NCBI GenBank assembly: GCA_032158295.1
Contig: CM063243.1
Span: 11,810,931-11,874,930 of the forward strand
Direction: 5' to 3'
DNA from: Pycnopodia helianthoides
Lineage: Eukaryota > Echinodermata > Asteroidea > Forcipulatida > Asteriidae
DNA: 64,000 bases
Shown piece by piece: positions 12,359 through 24,451 of this stretch. Position 1 is the first letter of the stretch. Each line of letters opens with the position of its first letter. The notes below the pieces were generated by a model, which saw only the letters and a list, made by a program, of their open reading frames with translations, was not told the origin of the DNA and did not search any database. A program made the translations under genes and the position numbers.

Positions 12359-15121
12359 CCTCCACTGCATCTTTAAAGTACAATGTATCAGGTCTGAAAC
12401 AAATAAACATTATATTCACCATCACATTAACGATTACCTCAGTTCCTATGTGAAAGTGAAATTTAGATCGTATAATTTTTTTTAGAGGGGGAGGGCAGTT
12501 TCCATGTTCATGTCAAAGTTGCTGGCATTAAGGTTATCAATTACTGCAAAAACTATTAAAGTGACATACTTATTTACAGCACTAAACAAGCTAAAAACTT
12601 GTGCATTTTGGAACAAGAAAGAAACAGATCTGTGCCACAGGACCTGTGTTCCATTGGCTGGTATTTTCAAAATAACTGAGCCCCCAATGTGATGTAACTT
12701 GTATGCCATGGTGTTACTGTCACCTTCTTAAGCTGCCCTCATTTATTCAAATTCCTGTGAGCAGACTACAATATTGACTTGATATCGCTGTATTAATTGT
12801 CATGCTCTATTGTACACATCTGGATGCCTCATTGCCCACATCTCTCATTATCATCCGGCCCCAATTCCTGCATGGATCCTTTGATAACTGTTCCTCCTGC
12901 TCTGATGACTGTATGAAGATGATGCACTCCATCTGTGCCTTGTTATTTATTAGTCACCGTTCCGTAAATAATCATCATCCTACTTATCATTTTTTTTATT
13001 AAAGTCCTTGCCATTGGTGTTCAGTTCCATTGGCAAGGATGGGCAATTGTGGTTTGAAAGTATAGCTCACCGAAAATTGTTGTCACTTTGTAAACTACCA
13101 AAGTGGGCAATACTTTTGCCCAGATTGGGAACCCTTCCCAATGTGGATCTCGAGGGTACCCAATTGGGAATTCCTTAATTGGAAGTATTAGCCCACACTT
13201 GTTCCTTTCTGACTGGAGCCTTCTTCTCCCAATGTGGATCATGGTTCCCGATTAGGAAGTTTGTGGCATCAATGGGAGCGAGAGGGTTCTTATAATAAAA
13301 AACAGGCATGACTTTCAAAATCAGCAATTTTTGTTATTAATTAGCCTAAAAAGCCTTTGTGTGGGCCTACATGTGGGTCAGATACAAAACCTGTCAACCA
13401 AAACTGGAATTAATCAACTACATGTACATTGGTTGGATAAATTACCAATTTCTGTGTATGTCACTTTTGTTTAATACTATTGATAGAAAGTTCTTTGTAG
13501 ACAAAAATTTAACATACAAATCAAACAGAGAGATAGATAATGAAAAGTTCTTCATTTTTGTTTGCTGTACCAAAAAACCAAAAATCTCAATATTCCACCA
13601 TCCGCCACGTGCACATGAGCATGGCTATTTAAAGGGCAGGAGTGTTACCTGGCCACTCTGTCATCACTTTGTACACAAAATAGTCGATAATCCTGTCTGT
13701 AACATGCTGTTATCAAAGGATTACAAAGTGACAGTATACATAAGGCTCAGACAGGAAATTCCAACTCAAAGATCCAAGTCAGACCATAGAGACACTCTGG
13801 TCAGACAATTAGAGGTAGCAGTACAGGCATCTGCTCAGGTTATGCCTATAATGATGTTTGCTTCATCATGAAACTTCTCCAAAAAGGACAGTTTTTCAGC
13901 CTTCCTGCAGGCTTCTGTTGTAGAAGCTAAGCTGTTGTAGAATTGAAGTAAGACTTAAATAATGTAATTTCAGTTTTCAAATGAGTTTATTCACTTTTTA
14001 AATAAGGTACACTTTCATGTTTTGTAACTTTATATTGGATTCATCAAGTGTCTGTAAATTAATTGGGGGGGGGGGGTACTGAGGGCCCCCAATGATCAGC
14101 TACGCTGGATTGTTAACCTAAATAAATATATGGTTTTAAATAAAAAACGAACCCGCACATGTATTTACTTACTTTTCATAGCTTTTGTGCATAGTACTTC
14201 TACTTCAGGGCTCACCCTTAACACTGGCCAGCATACATTGTGTGGTAAAAAACTGCTACAGGCTCGTAAACACGTACCCCTTCTTAACTTGCCCTGTGGC
14301 TACTGAGAACTGTGCACCCTACTTGTTTAAAATGCTCATATTTCTTCCATTTCAGATGTGGATTTTAAAAATGTGTTTAATTTGTTTTGGAGTGTGTGAT
14401 TGTAACTTCATTTAGCCATTAAACTGGTCGTGATTGCTACCATTAATACATCAGAAGGATTCATTTATGACAATACATGATTAAAATCTGGGCTACTAAA
14501 ACTGGGGGCAAGTTAAACACACAGTTTACAAGCCCGGTGGGCTACGTTACAAAAAGCTTAAGCGCAAGGCCTGTACTTTATATATATGTGACATTTTTCC
14601 TTATCCAATCAGATTTTTTCCTGACATTGACAAGCTTGCATAAACGTTGATGATAGCCTGTTTTTATGTAACATTTGTGTAATTTTCATTGAAACAAAGA
14701 TGACTGCTCTATATAATAATTTGGGCAATATGATAATGTTACAGCCCGCAGTAATAAAGATCGTTCAATAACACTGACCCCCAAGAGGGCATTAAGTTAT
14801 GCAACCTCCAAAGGGCTCTAAGGTTCACTCAACAAGGAACCAACGCCCCAAGAAGCGCATAGGCAACAGGGCGAGACCACGGCCACGGAACCTCAGTGAG
14901 AGTACATATGTTTATTGGAGTCTGATTCATGTCACCATTCAGCATGTATGAAAGGCCAACCAACCTGCAGCACAGCACCTAATTGACCTAGATGTACATG
15001 TACAGTATGTACAATGTACACTACACTGTACAGAAATTATCAGCCCACCACTTGTAATAACTGCTGATCGTTTTCCTGCAAGAATAATGCGGGCATGGTG
15101 TGGAACACCACACATTTATGA

Positions 15122-15340
15122 ATTACAGTCTTCATACAGGGGCACCAGGCCAAGAGCAGGCAACTTGAGGGTGAGACCTTTCTGGCTGTGTGAGATTACA
15201 AACAAGACTCTCATGTGTGTGAAAATCTGAATTACAGTCTTCATACAGACAGGGGCACCAGCGCCAAGAGCAAGGCAACTTGAGGGTGAGGCCTTTCTGG
15301 CCTGTGTGAGATTAGAAACAAGATTCTGACGATAGTTCCA
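15122..15340. repeat. 109-bp direct duplication with a third inverted copy
   Basis: Two copies start with ATTACAGTCTTCATACAG at 15122 and 15231 and share GGGCACCAG, CAACTTGAGGGTGAG and CCTTTCTGGC. A third related copy lies inverted at about 15672-15748, with AGGCCAGAAAGGCCTCACCC. Confidence 0.8.
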
Positions 15341-15855
15341 ACAGTAAATGTATAAGTTGCTAAAACCAACTCAATAAATATGTTTTTCAAAACGCCAAGT
15401 TCTGAAAAAAAAGGAGCACAGACCACAGAGTAGCAGCACTTCTAAAGAGGTAGCAAGCACACACACAACATGTGTTCAACTGTGGCACTTGCACTGAAGG
15501 AAAACGTAAACTCACCTAATCAGCTGAGAAGATATTAAATTAAAATTCCCCAAACATATATATTAAATCAAATATAAAAATTGCAATCAGAGTATTTTGT
15601 TTCTTCATAAAGTCTAATGCAATCTGGAAATCCCTGGCAACAGCAAAAGGAACTGCTGTCAGATTTGTACACACATGAGAATCATGTTTGGAATCTCACA
15701 CAGGCCAGAAAGGCCTCACCCTCTTGGCCCCGGTGCCCCTTCAGATTGTTTTCATAGACTTGTCTAATAATTATGAGAGTCACGTGCCCATTTTTCATAG
15801 AAAGTGATCTGTATAGGCCAATGGCAAGCATTTACACATGAGATAGTTATATCAG

Positions 15856-16265
15856 CAGGCAGGCCTGGAATTTCATCTTTGAGAAGGCGAGGCAATTGTT
15901 GTTTTGTTGAGGGCACTTCCATTGAAAAATCTCAAAGTCCATGGAAACTTTTGAAGGGGCAACAAGACAAAGACCAGGGCAGCACAGGCCATGGCCTCCA
16001 GGTAATACCTGGGCCCAACTTCATAGAGCTGCTAAGCACAAAAATATGCTTAGCATGAAATTTCTTCATTGATAAAAACAGGATTACCAACCAAATTTCC
16101 ACGTGATTTTCAGGATAAGCAAACAACAGCTGAATACCAGTAACAAGAAATATTCAACGCATGGAAATTTGGTTGGTAACCCTGTTTTTATCAAGGAAGA
16201 AATTTCATGCTAAGCAAATTTGTGTGCTTAGCAGCTCTATGAAATTGGGCCCAGGCCTGCTTTGA
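15856..16265. mobile_element. nested elements: foldback MITE inside another repeat
   Basis: The outer repeat begins CAGGCCTGGAATTTCATC at 15860 and its other end, AGGCCTGC, is at 16255-16262. The inner element starts CCTGGGCCCAACTTCATAGA at 16008 and ends TATGAAATTGGGCCCAGG at 16256. Its two arms (about 100 bases each) are inverted copies carrying GCTGCTAAGCAC, GAAATTTCTTC and ACCAACCAAATTTCCA. A complete copy of the outer repeat without this insertion is at 50007-50173. Confidence 0.75.
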
Positions 16266-19200
16266 TCAGGAAGCTAGCTGGGTGTAGAAGTTCTCTAAAA
16301 CAGTGAGTCAGAATTATTTGATTTCTCGTCAGATAGAGCAAGGTGTCCAAATTACTGGGCACCCTCCTCTCTCTAACACTATGCACACCTTTACATTGAA
16401 GTGGGCGACTCTCATCCGTGGTTAGAAAAGATTATCTTTGCTAACAGCAGAGTTATTTGCAGGTCAATTCATACAAATGTTATCTGCCTTTGGGGAAAGT
16501 GAGTGCCTGGTTTTAATAAGTGGATAATAGATTAAGGCCCTAGATCCACAACTAATTTGTATTTAATCATATGAAAGTGATGGATGCAGAATTAGGTTAG
16601 AGAATTCTAATGGAGCTTGAGGGCATGGGAATTAAAATAATTACCCCCTATTCTGCACTTTTTACCACAATGTCTGTAGAATTAAATTGCAATTGTACGA
16701 GTAGCTGGCAACTTGACAATCAACACCAACAACCATATCATGTAGATTCTAGACGAGCAAAGGTCACTAATTGCATGGTGCTGCTAGCTAGCCACAGAAA
16801 AATTAGGGGCAAGCAAGAAAGAACTCTTCCTGTTTTCCTCGTTGGAAAATGAAGAGCCTCTTTCACCCTGCGTGGTATCAATCATTATCAGGGCATGTCA
16901 TCAGGCAGCAGCAGATCATTATAATAATTACAGTCACAGTGTGGAAGAATACAGTGGAAGACTGAGGATACTGCTACTATAGTCACTTTGAATGTACAGT
17001 TTGTGCAGCTACAGACAAACAAGAACATAGCTTAAAGTGAAGTACTCAGTAACAATCAGGGTGTTACTGAGATGTATTTGCCTGGATTAAGGTTGTCCAC
17101 ATTAATAAAGCTATAACAAAAATTGCAAGGCATCCAAATTCCTCACTTAATAATACTTTTCAGGCCACGGTTTTGGCCCACGGAAAGAAGTAGGAAAGTA
17201 TTATCGAGTACAAGGGGTGACCTACATTAGCATTTTCTCAAGGGTTTTATGGACTGTACAGGCTATTTCGTAAAAGTTTAGCTGATTTTTCTGAGGGGTA
17301 AAACAAAATTCGGAAACCAGAGTAAAGTATGAAGAATATCTTGACTGTCTAAATTCAAAGCCCGGCATCAAAAAGATGCCTGAATGCAAAGATTGCTAAT
17401 ATCTTATAGTAAAAGTTGTGTCAAAAGGACTTCCCATCTTAAATAACGTCATCTCAAAAAGGTTATTCATTTTGATATTTGACTTAGAGGCTTATAACAT
17501 GCTGTACCTGTTGATTTGGCAAGGAAAGAGAATGAAATATTCTCACAAATTATGAAAAGCATCTTGTTGGTCAGGTTTATGAGGTTTAAATACAAACTAG
17601 GCAATTTGCAAACAAAGGTTGTTACTCCATTTTACTGGTGATCTCTTTTGGGAGAAGTGATTCAGGCTCTGGAAAGAGCCGGTCGTTTTTTTTTATACAA
17701 TACTGTTTCGGCAAATGTTGTGCTCTTGCCATCATCAGGAGACCGAGAATGGCTGCAGCTTGCACCACAAAACATTTGGAATTCATTTTTCAAAAAAAAC
17801 TGGCACTTTTCAGAAATAACACGTATCCAAGTTTTAACTAACAATAAATATCTTTCTCAACCATGTAAAGCCTCAATGCCTTACGTTAAAGCTAATGTAA
17901 TGTGTCTTTTATGAATGCACTCCCAAAAAGCCATTATTGTTGTACCAAGCCCTGCAGGGGAAGTCCTTCACATGGTTTTTTTTCTTTTCTGTTCTCAAAT
18001 ACCACCATGGCAGACTTAAATGCTATTGATCTCTTTAGTGGAGGTCTTCGAGGGGAAAGAGGGGGGCCAGGCCCATTTCCTGTGCCTCCTGCATTTGCAG
18101 TCTATAAGAAATACATATAAAACATCTGGGCACTTCTATAAAAACTGTTCTTTACTCAAAACTTAACTTTTTAGCATTCACTGATTGATACAATTAACAT
18201 TGATTCTGTAGGTCTTTAGATGTATTTAAAACAGTTTATGAAGTGTGAATGAGGTATATTTGCTTTTCTCTGCCAAGAGAAGATTCCCTTTAAAAGCTAG
18301 GTATTCAGCAATTCAATAACAGCCCAATATGAGCTGTTTCATGTTACTGAGCATGGGTTAGAGATCAACAGGGGAAAATATCAGAAAAAAAAACGTAGAC
18401 TGCACGATTGAAATTGTCTGTGGAGATCTGCAGCCGGTTTGAACTTTCACTTGCATTGTGACCTGAACTGAGAATGCGTATCGGGCCAGCTTTTAGGAAA
18501 GTGCACAAGTGTCTTTGAGTCACACAAAATTACAACATTGTGGTGACATGTAGTAGGAGTAGACGCTATATGAGAAGTGACAGTAAAGTATGAGAAGTTC
18601 AAAACGGCTCTGTTGTTTCAGTTCTTGTTGAAGTGCAGACACTTAACAATAAACGTACTGTACACTATCTGTATATCCTTCATTACTCCCTACCATTCGA
18701 AGGCCTGCTATACTGATTTGCTATGTATTTTTTGCAGTATCTGATATTCCAAAACATAGGCCTACACTGTCTGTTCACATTCCAGATGTGTAAATGCTTG
18801 GCCTCCATGGGCCCAACCCAAATCAGTTTTTCTGCCAGTGTTACCTTGACTGATAGCTTATCAGGATTCTCCCCATACACTAGCTAGCATATCAGGCTGA
18901 TAGCGCAAATTGCATGCCAATATGGATACAGGCGAATTCCGCGCCGATATGGAAAACAAATATTACAAAAGTATTTTTAAATAAAAGGATTTTTTGAGAC
19001 CTGTGGTTGGACTTCGGTAAAAATTCACATAAAATCATAAATAAACCATTTAGAATGCCTTTTCGCGCAGTACGGCTTTTAAAACCAAAAAGTTTCACAA
19101 AGTAAAAAACTTTCGAAGACCTTGTTAAGTACAGCGTCTTTGGCCAACTTCCAAAATTTGAGTCCAGAATGTTCCCCAGTTTTGAAAAATCCTGGGTAGA

Positions 19201-22056
19201 ACTCGGCCTGCTTATCATAAATCTTAAATTTTGGAATGAAAACTTCTTCAAAGTATGTCAAAAGGTTTTTAGAAGTGCACTCAAAGCAAGTTTCAAAAGA
19301 CACTACCACTACCAGTCTTGATACTTCATCAGAGCATTTCACACAATTGCCTCACTATTAATAATGTGTTGACTTTATTTGTTCTTGAAAGATTCAAAGA
19401 GAAATTTCCCAACAAAACCAAAGTTTTGATCAGTCCTGAGACAGAACAATGTTAAAAATACATACATGTATGTAGCTCAGATAAGATGCAATTTGTAGAC
19501 GAGTTGATATTCCCAGCAAGAAGCAATAGACTTGGCGCTTCTCTACCATTTACAACAAAATCTCAACGCACCAACGCTGGCTAAGTGTTAGTACTGGCAC
19601 CACAATTCCTCACACTCCAATTCCTCCTTTTTATCTGCTCCACTGCAGAAATACACTACACATTAATTCTACTACCCTAGAACATGAGCAATAATCTAGT
19701 TTATTGCTCCATGCCAAGAAATACCACACAGTTTTCAAGGTCGTTCGTTCTAGTACTGTGCTGTATATGATTCACCATAGAGCAAGGAATGGATTCACGA
19801 AGGGTTTCTAATTCTTGCATCTAGATTTATAAGCTGGTGTTTCTAATAAATTTTATTACTGTATGTAGGAGGTTTGTACAATTTTATAATAATAAATAGG
19901 ACATTTTAAAGAACACCAATCATAATGCACTACATTAAAATTATCTAAAAGTGATAAAACTAAACTACGATCATAATCATCCAATTTGCTCAGACATGGC
20001 TAACATTGTTCATCGTTTAAATCAATATTTTTTGGTTAAAACCTGGGAAGGTAATATGAAACTTTGTGTTGTTTTAGAAAACTTAGATACTTTGTAACAT
20101 CAACAAGGGAAAATTTGAAAATATAAATTGTGGAAATGATGTTTGAACCCTTTGAGTGAATGGAAATGGGTCAAATGTTTCGGCTGTTTGCTGATGCTTT
20201 GAGCATTTTGGTACAAGCCCCCCTGCGGCTGCTTCAGCTCTTTAAAAGAACCAGAGAAAATAGAAATAGCTGTTGCAAAATCTGCTTACCGACCAAAAGG
20301 ACCCTTTGTATAAATTTAATGCAAAATATAGTTAAAGAACTGCTAACCATGTAAAAGGTTAACTAGTTTTTTTCATTGTTCTTTTGGGGCCATGGGTTTT
20401 CATGGAAGATAAGGAATAAAATTGTTTTTATGTTTGAATTATGTAATGATCATCATACTTTTCAACCAAGATAAACACATACAATCATGGAGGAAGGAGA
20501 TTGAGAAAAATAGTTACTAAAATGATGGAATAGAAATATACAACGTTAAAATGTATGCTTTTTAACTGAAAAAATGATTGATTGGTGGTCAAATTAAATC
20601 TCAAGACTTGTAGGAGTCAGTACTAATCATCATGATAACTATCATAAATGATTTAAATCAAAACAAACAATCACACTCAAAAAACTATGAAACTGCTTTA
20701 ATATCAACTTTTCTGTGGACTTTTCAAGGAAACCTTCTCAGGAGTATTCTTTGTGGAAGATTGGAAGGAATTCTAATTTCTTAAAAAAACAAAAAAAACA
20801 ATGACCCCTCCCTCTAAAGGGAAATCAGTTACATCATTGGTGCAGTAATTGCTCTATTTTTGGGGGAAGATGTGGATTTTTCGGGGGCATGGGGTAGGAT
20901 TTAATATGAAATATCATTCCAATGACCTGTTTACATTAGTCAGTCTGTGACTGCCGAGAAAAAATGAGAGCAAATGGTGACAATTTTAAACTGTCAGACT
21001 GATCTTGTTTCAGTAGTAAATAATAGTCTGTCTTAACTACCATCGCTTCAAAATGATACAAAATGGCATTTTTCTTTAAAATGAAACAACACCCGGTGAA
21101 ACGATTTCACTGGATATATCTAGGGAATAAAATGTAGTTTTATTCAAGAAAGTCATTTTGTAGTAACTTGGAATACCAAGTACATTATTTCATATAATGT
21201 AAATGATGTAATCTTCTTTTGTTATATCAAATAATAAGCCACAAGTGAAACTGACTGGGTAAAATTTCAAATAATTTGTGGTTGTTTTGTAATGACATTC
21301 AAATTCCTGGTTGACTGTTTGCGGCACAAATGATACACAAACTTGGATGACAATACTTTTGAATCAAGTATCAAAGGCAATGTAACATTTCCTGTTAGCA
21401 TTATCACCTCATTACAGTCAACAGATATCACATGTAGTTTACCTCCACAGTTGTACAGTGTATCTTTTACTGCTGGTCCCAATGGTCTAATAACTATTGT
21501 AATTTGAGCAGACATATCACATGTCTACCACAAGATCACAAATGAATTATTACACTGTGTGTATCCAGACACCCTACATCAAAGCACTTTTATATGTACT
21601 CTATTTACATTTGGGTTGGGTTGAATACAAATTACACAAAATGTGTCAGGTGAAGGCCAAAGTTCATCAGTTACACTAAAATACACCAGACACCAGTCAA
21701 GTAATAAAGACACTGAATTTGAATGCAAGTTTAAAGTTGTATATATGTACATTAACCATTTCCATAACAGTTTATTTTGAGGAGCAAGGTCGCACACATT
21801 TATAAAATACTTTGTAATTTGTGTAAAATAAAAGAGCATCCCTTTAAAACATTTCTCTACATAAATCTTTTGTTTTAACTTTTGTGACATTACAATGAAG
21901 TTGAAACTTTTTCAGGTTCATTTCTCATGTAGGCCTACACATCTTGATTCTGACAAGTATTTTTTACATTCAATTTCCTGAACTTTTAAATGGCATAAAC
22001 ATGTACTCTAAAACAGGTCTCGATTCTTTTTAGAAGCGAATCAAAGAATAACTTAC

Positions 22057-22189
22057 CCTGACAGAAAGGTTGTACGCCTTCTCCACACCTATATCCTCCG
22101 TGAGATAGAATAGCCAACAAGTTGCTGCTGTTTGCATGAGGAGTGCATGTACAGTATATGGCCACAGGTCTGCTAGTTTCACCTACTTA
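22057..22189 (-). other. putative non-coding 5' exon
   Basis: The minus strand shows a strong donor (CTGTCAGG then GTAAGT) at 22056 and acceptor-like CCTACAG just above 22189 (another possible acceptor above 22169). It could be an upstream exon of the small gene at 5.4 kb, which needs one. No protein family is recognisable in the short open frame, so this is inference from splice signals only. Confidence 0.3.
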
Positions 22190-23545
22190 CTGTAGGTAGG
22201 TCCAGACCCTTGCCTAGGTATTTTTGTACCTCATATCAGACTGTGATGTCATCGGTGTCAGAATGCTTCCTGTGTTACGTCCTGTGCAACCCTTGCTCTT
22301 TGGTACAAACTGAGAGCAGATTTGACAACCAGCCAATTTTTGGAAAGAGGGTTTCTATTCAAAGTGATGCAATGCTCGAATGCAGAAGGCGCAACTCTGC
22401 CCCCCCCCACCCCCACGCCCCTTCATGGAGGAAATCTCAGTCCAAAATCTGTGATTTGTTGAAACTTCAGAGAATTTTAATAAACTATTTTAAAAGCATT
22501 TTATTTTATACTACCAAAATATTTTTAAAAATCAATCAATCCATACTTTCATAAAGAAAATGGAGTAGGCTATTTTTTGAAAATAAATCAATTTCTAAAA
22601 GGTTAAACAAATTCAATAGGCCTATTTAAGAATAATATTTTTGATTGTTTCTCTGTTAACAAACCTCCTTTTTTATTTTTAGGTGTTAAACATTCCTCCG
22701 AGTCAAAAACAGTATTTTGATCAAACCTATCAAAAAAGTTGCCAAAACATATGATCAATGTTCAATGATGTATTTTCACACTGTGTGCACAATGGCCGTG
22801 TTGGTCTTGAATCATTGTACACTGATCAACAACAGGAAGTCTACATGTATGTAGACAGATCAAAATGCAGGTCAACATGCAATACAGAATGTTGAAATAA
22901 ACATCTGTCAAAAATATGCCCGTGAGAAATTCACCCCTATATTCTCAATAAAGATGAAACAAACAGAAATTTTATAAACATCATTCATCGTTCAAAGTTT
23001 CCAAAAGGAATTGTAGGGTAGAGAAAAGTAGTTAGATAAATTAAAACAAACACAAAAAACTTCACATATGAATGATAAGTGAAGTCTCTCTACACTATTG
23101 AACCATGGAGGTAGAATTAGACTCCATGCTTTTAAACATAAACTGTGTAGTAGCGTGGTTGGGACTGGCGTCCTACCAAGAGGACAATTTGCATGGATGA
23201 ATGGTACGTAGAATTTATTTTTTAATTTTTTTTTTAATAATTGTTTAGATATTAATTTTCAAAGTTGGTGCCCATATCACTTAGCCTACAGATAAGTATG
23301 ACCATACGCGGGCGATATTCAATGAGCAATCACGGAATGCAAAGCATTTGGGCTGGGTGTAAGGTACACACACACGCGAAGACGACGATCAGCGATCATC
23401 CATCGGGTCGAGTCTACGTCCACTTCCGAACATTCCTGTTTACAACGGAAATGAACAAAGGCTAAGCCTTTTTTAGTTGATCGGACAACTTAATCCCAAA
23501 CTTCAATGGATTAGATCAGATTAACGGTCTTAATGTAACACTTAC

Positions 23546-23640
23546 CCGGACTTGATCAACACTCACTCACTGACATCAGCTGTCACATTGATTAGCGCAT
23601 AGATTACGGAAAACTGAGTAGAGAGAGATAGATGTGGAGA
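23546..23640 (-). other. putative first exon / 5' UTR
   Basis: The minus strand has an excellent donor (AGTCCGG then GTAAGT) at 23545, next to a local rise in CpG (23300-23420). This is a plausible first exon and promoter zone for a minus-strand gene, most likely the small membrane-protein gene. The upper boundary is arbitrary. Confidence 0.3.
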
Positions 23641-24116
23641 AACTAGAACTGCATCCGAATGGCATAATAAACAAAATGAAACTAGGAGAATAACCACGAG
23701 AGGGCGCTATTTAAAAACTTTCTTTGGGCGCGCGTGAAAAAACATCAAAAGTTAACTAGTAATTCCTGCAAACTTTTGAAGCATGCATGGGTACAACAAT
23801 CAGTAAACGGAAATTGGGACACAAAATAAAAACCTCAAATAGTTACTAACTTAATGTTCTCATAACTTTAATAGATCCGTCATAAAAGTATCATCTACAT
23901 AATTACAAAAGTTACAAATTCAAGATGCACTCCCAAATAATGAAACTGCAATTTTATCCATCCCTTCATATTTTTCTGATAATAAAAAAAGGCCTTCCAA
24001 TCCTCCCATCGTCAGACAAAACGTTTCTGACAAATATACATTCAGCCAAGTTGTGCCTTTAAAATACTGAGTAATTCGTTTGAAGAAATAATTATTGAGT
24101 TATTTTGAGTAGCATG

Positions 24117-24430
24117 CAGTGAGCCTTTTCCAGGAATAACGACTGAGCCTTTTCCAAGACTGTTGGGCGAGTCTTTTCCATGAACACCGAGTAGTCTTTC
24201 CAGCATTGTGTGAGACTTTTCCAGGAGTGATAAGACTGAGTAAGCGTGATTCTATCACGTAGGAATGATGGGCGAGTGTTTTTCAGGAGTGCTGAGTAGT
24301 CTTATCAAAGATGAGAAAGCCTTTTCCATGACAATTGAGTGAGCCTTATCTAGGAAACCTGAGGAACCTTTTCCTGAGAGTCTTTTTCCGGGAATATTCA
24401 GGAAAACTTGTTAATTGTTCTTGAGTGATC
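24117..24430. repeat. AP5M1: degenerate tandem repeat in AP5M1 3' UTR
   Basis: Around ten imperfect units of roughly 25-35 bp contain (T)GAGCCTTTTCCAGGA or GAGTCTTTTCC. The block begins about 20 bp past the AP5M1 stop codon, so it should lie in that gene's 3' UTR, read there as CCTGGAAAAGGCTCA. Confidence 0.65.
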
Positions 24431-24451
24431 ATTTCCAATTCCAGATTAATG

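Larger units (their letters stand above)
12359..22056. other. non-coding stretch with dispersed repeats
   Basis: No recognisable coding exon was found. If the minus-strand non-coding exons near 22.1 and 23.5 kb belong to the small gene at 5.4 kb, this stretch is its long intron. It contains the duplicated block at 15.1-15.7 kb and the nested elements at 15.9-16.3 kb, and otherwise nothing I can name. Confidence 0.4.

Noticed and set aside
11623..12370. Long open frames on both strands (100-180 codons)
   Set aside because: They are an artefact of a 21-bp repeat whose period is divisible by three. All give monotonous 7-residue repeats in several frames at once.
13359..13871. 170-codon open frame on the plus strand
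   Set aside because: No family resemblance, AT-driven composition, no splice or start context beyond chance. Not supported as a gene.
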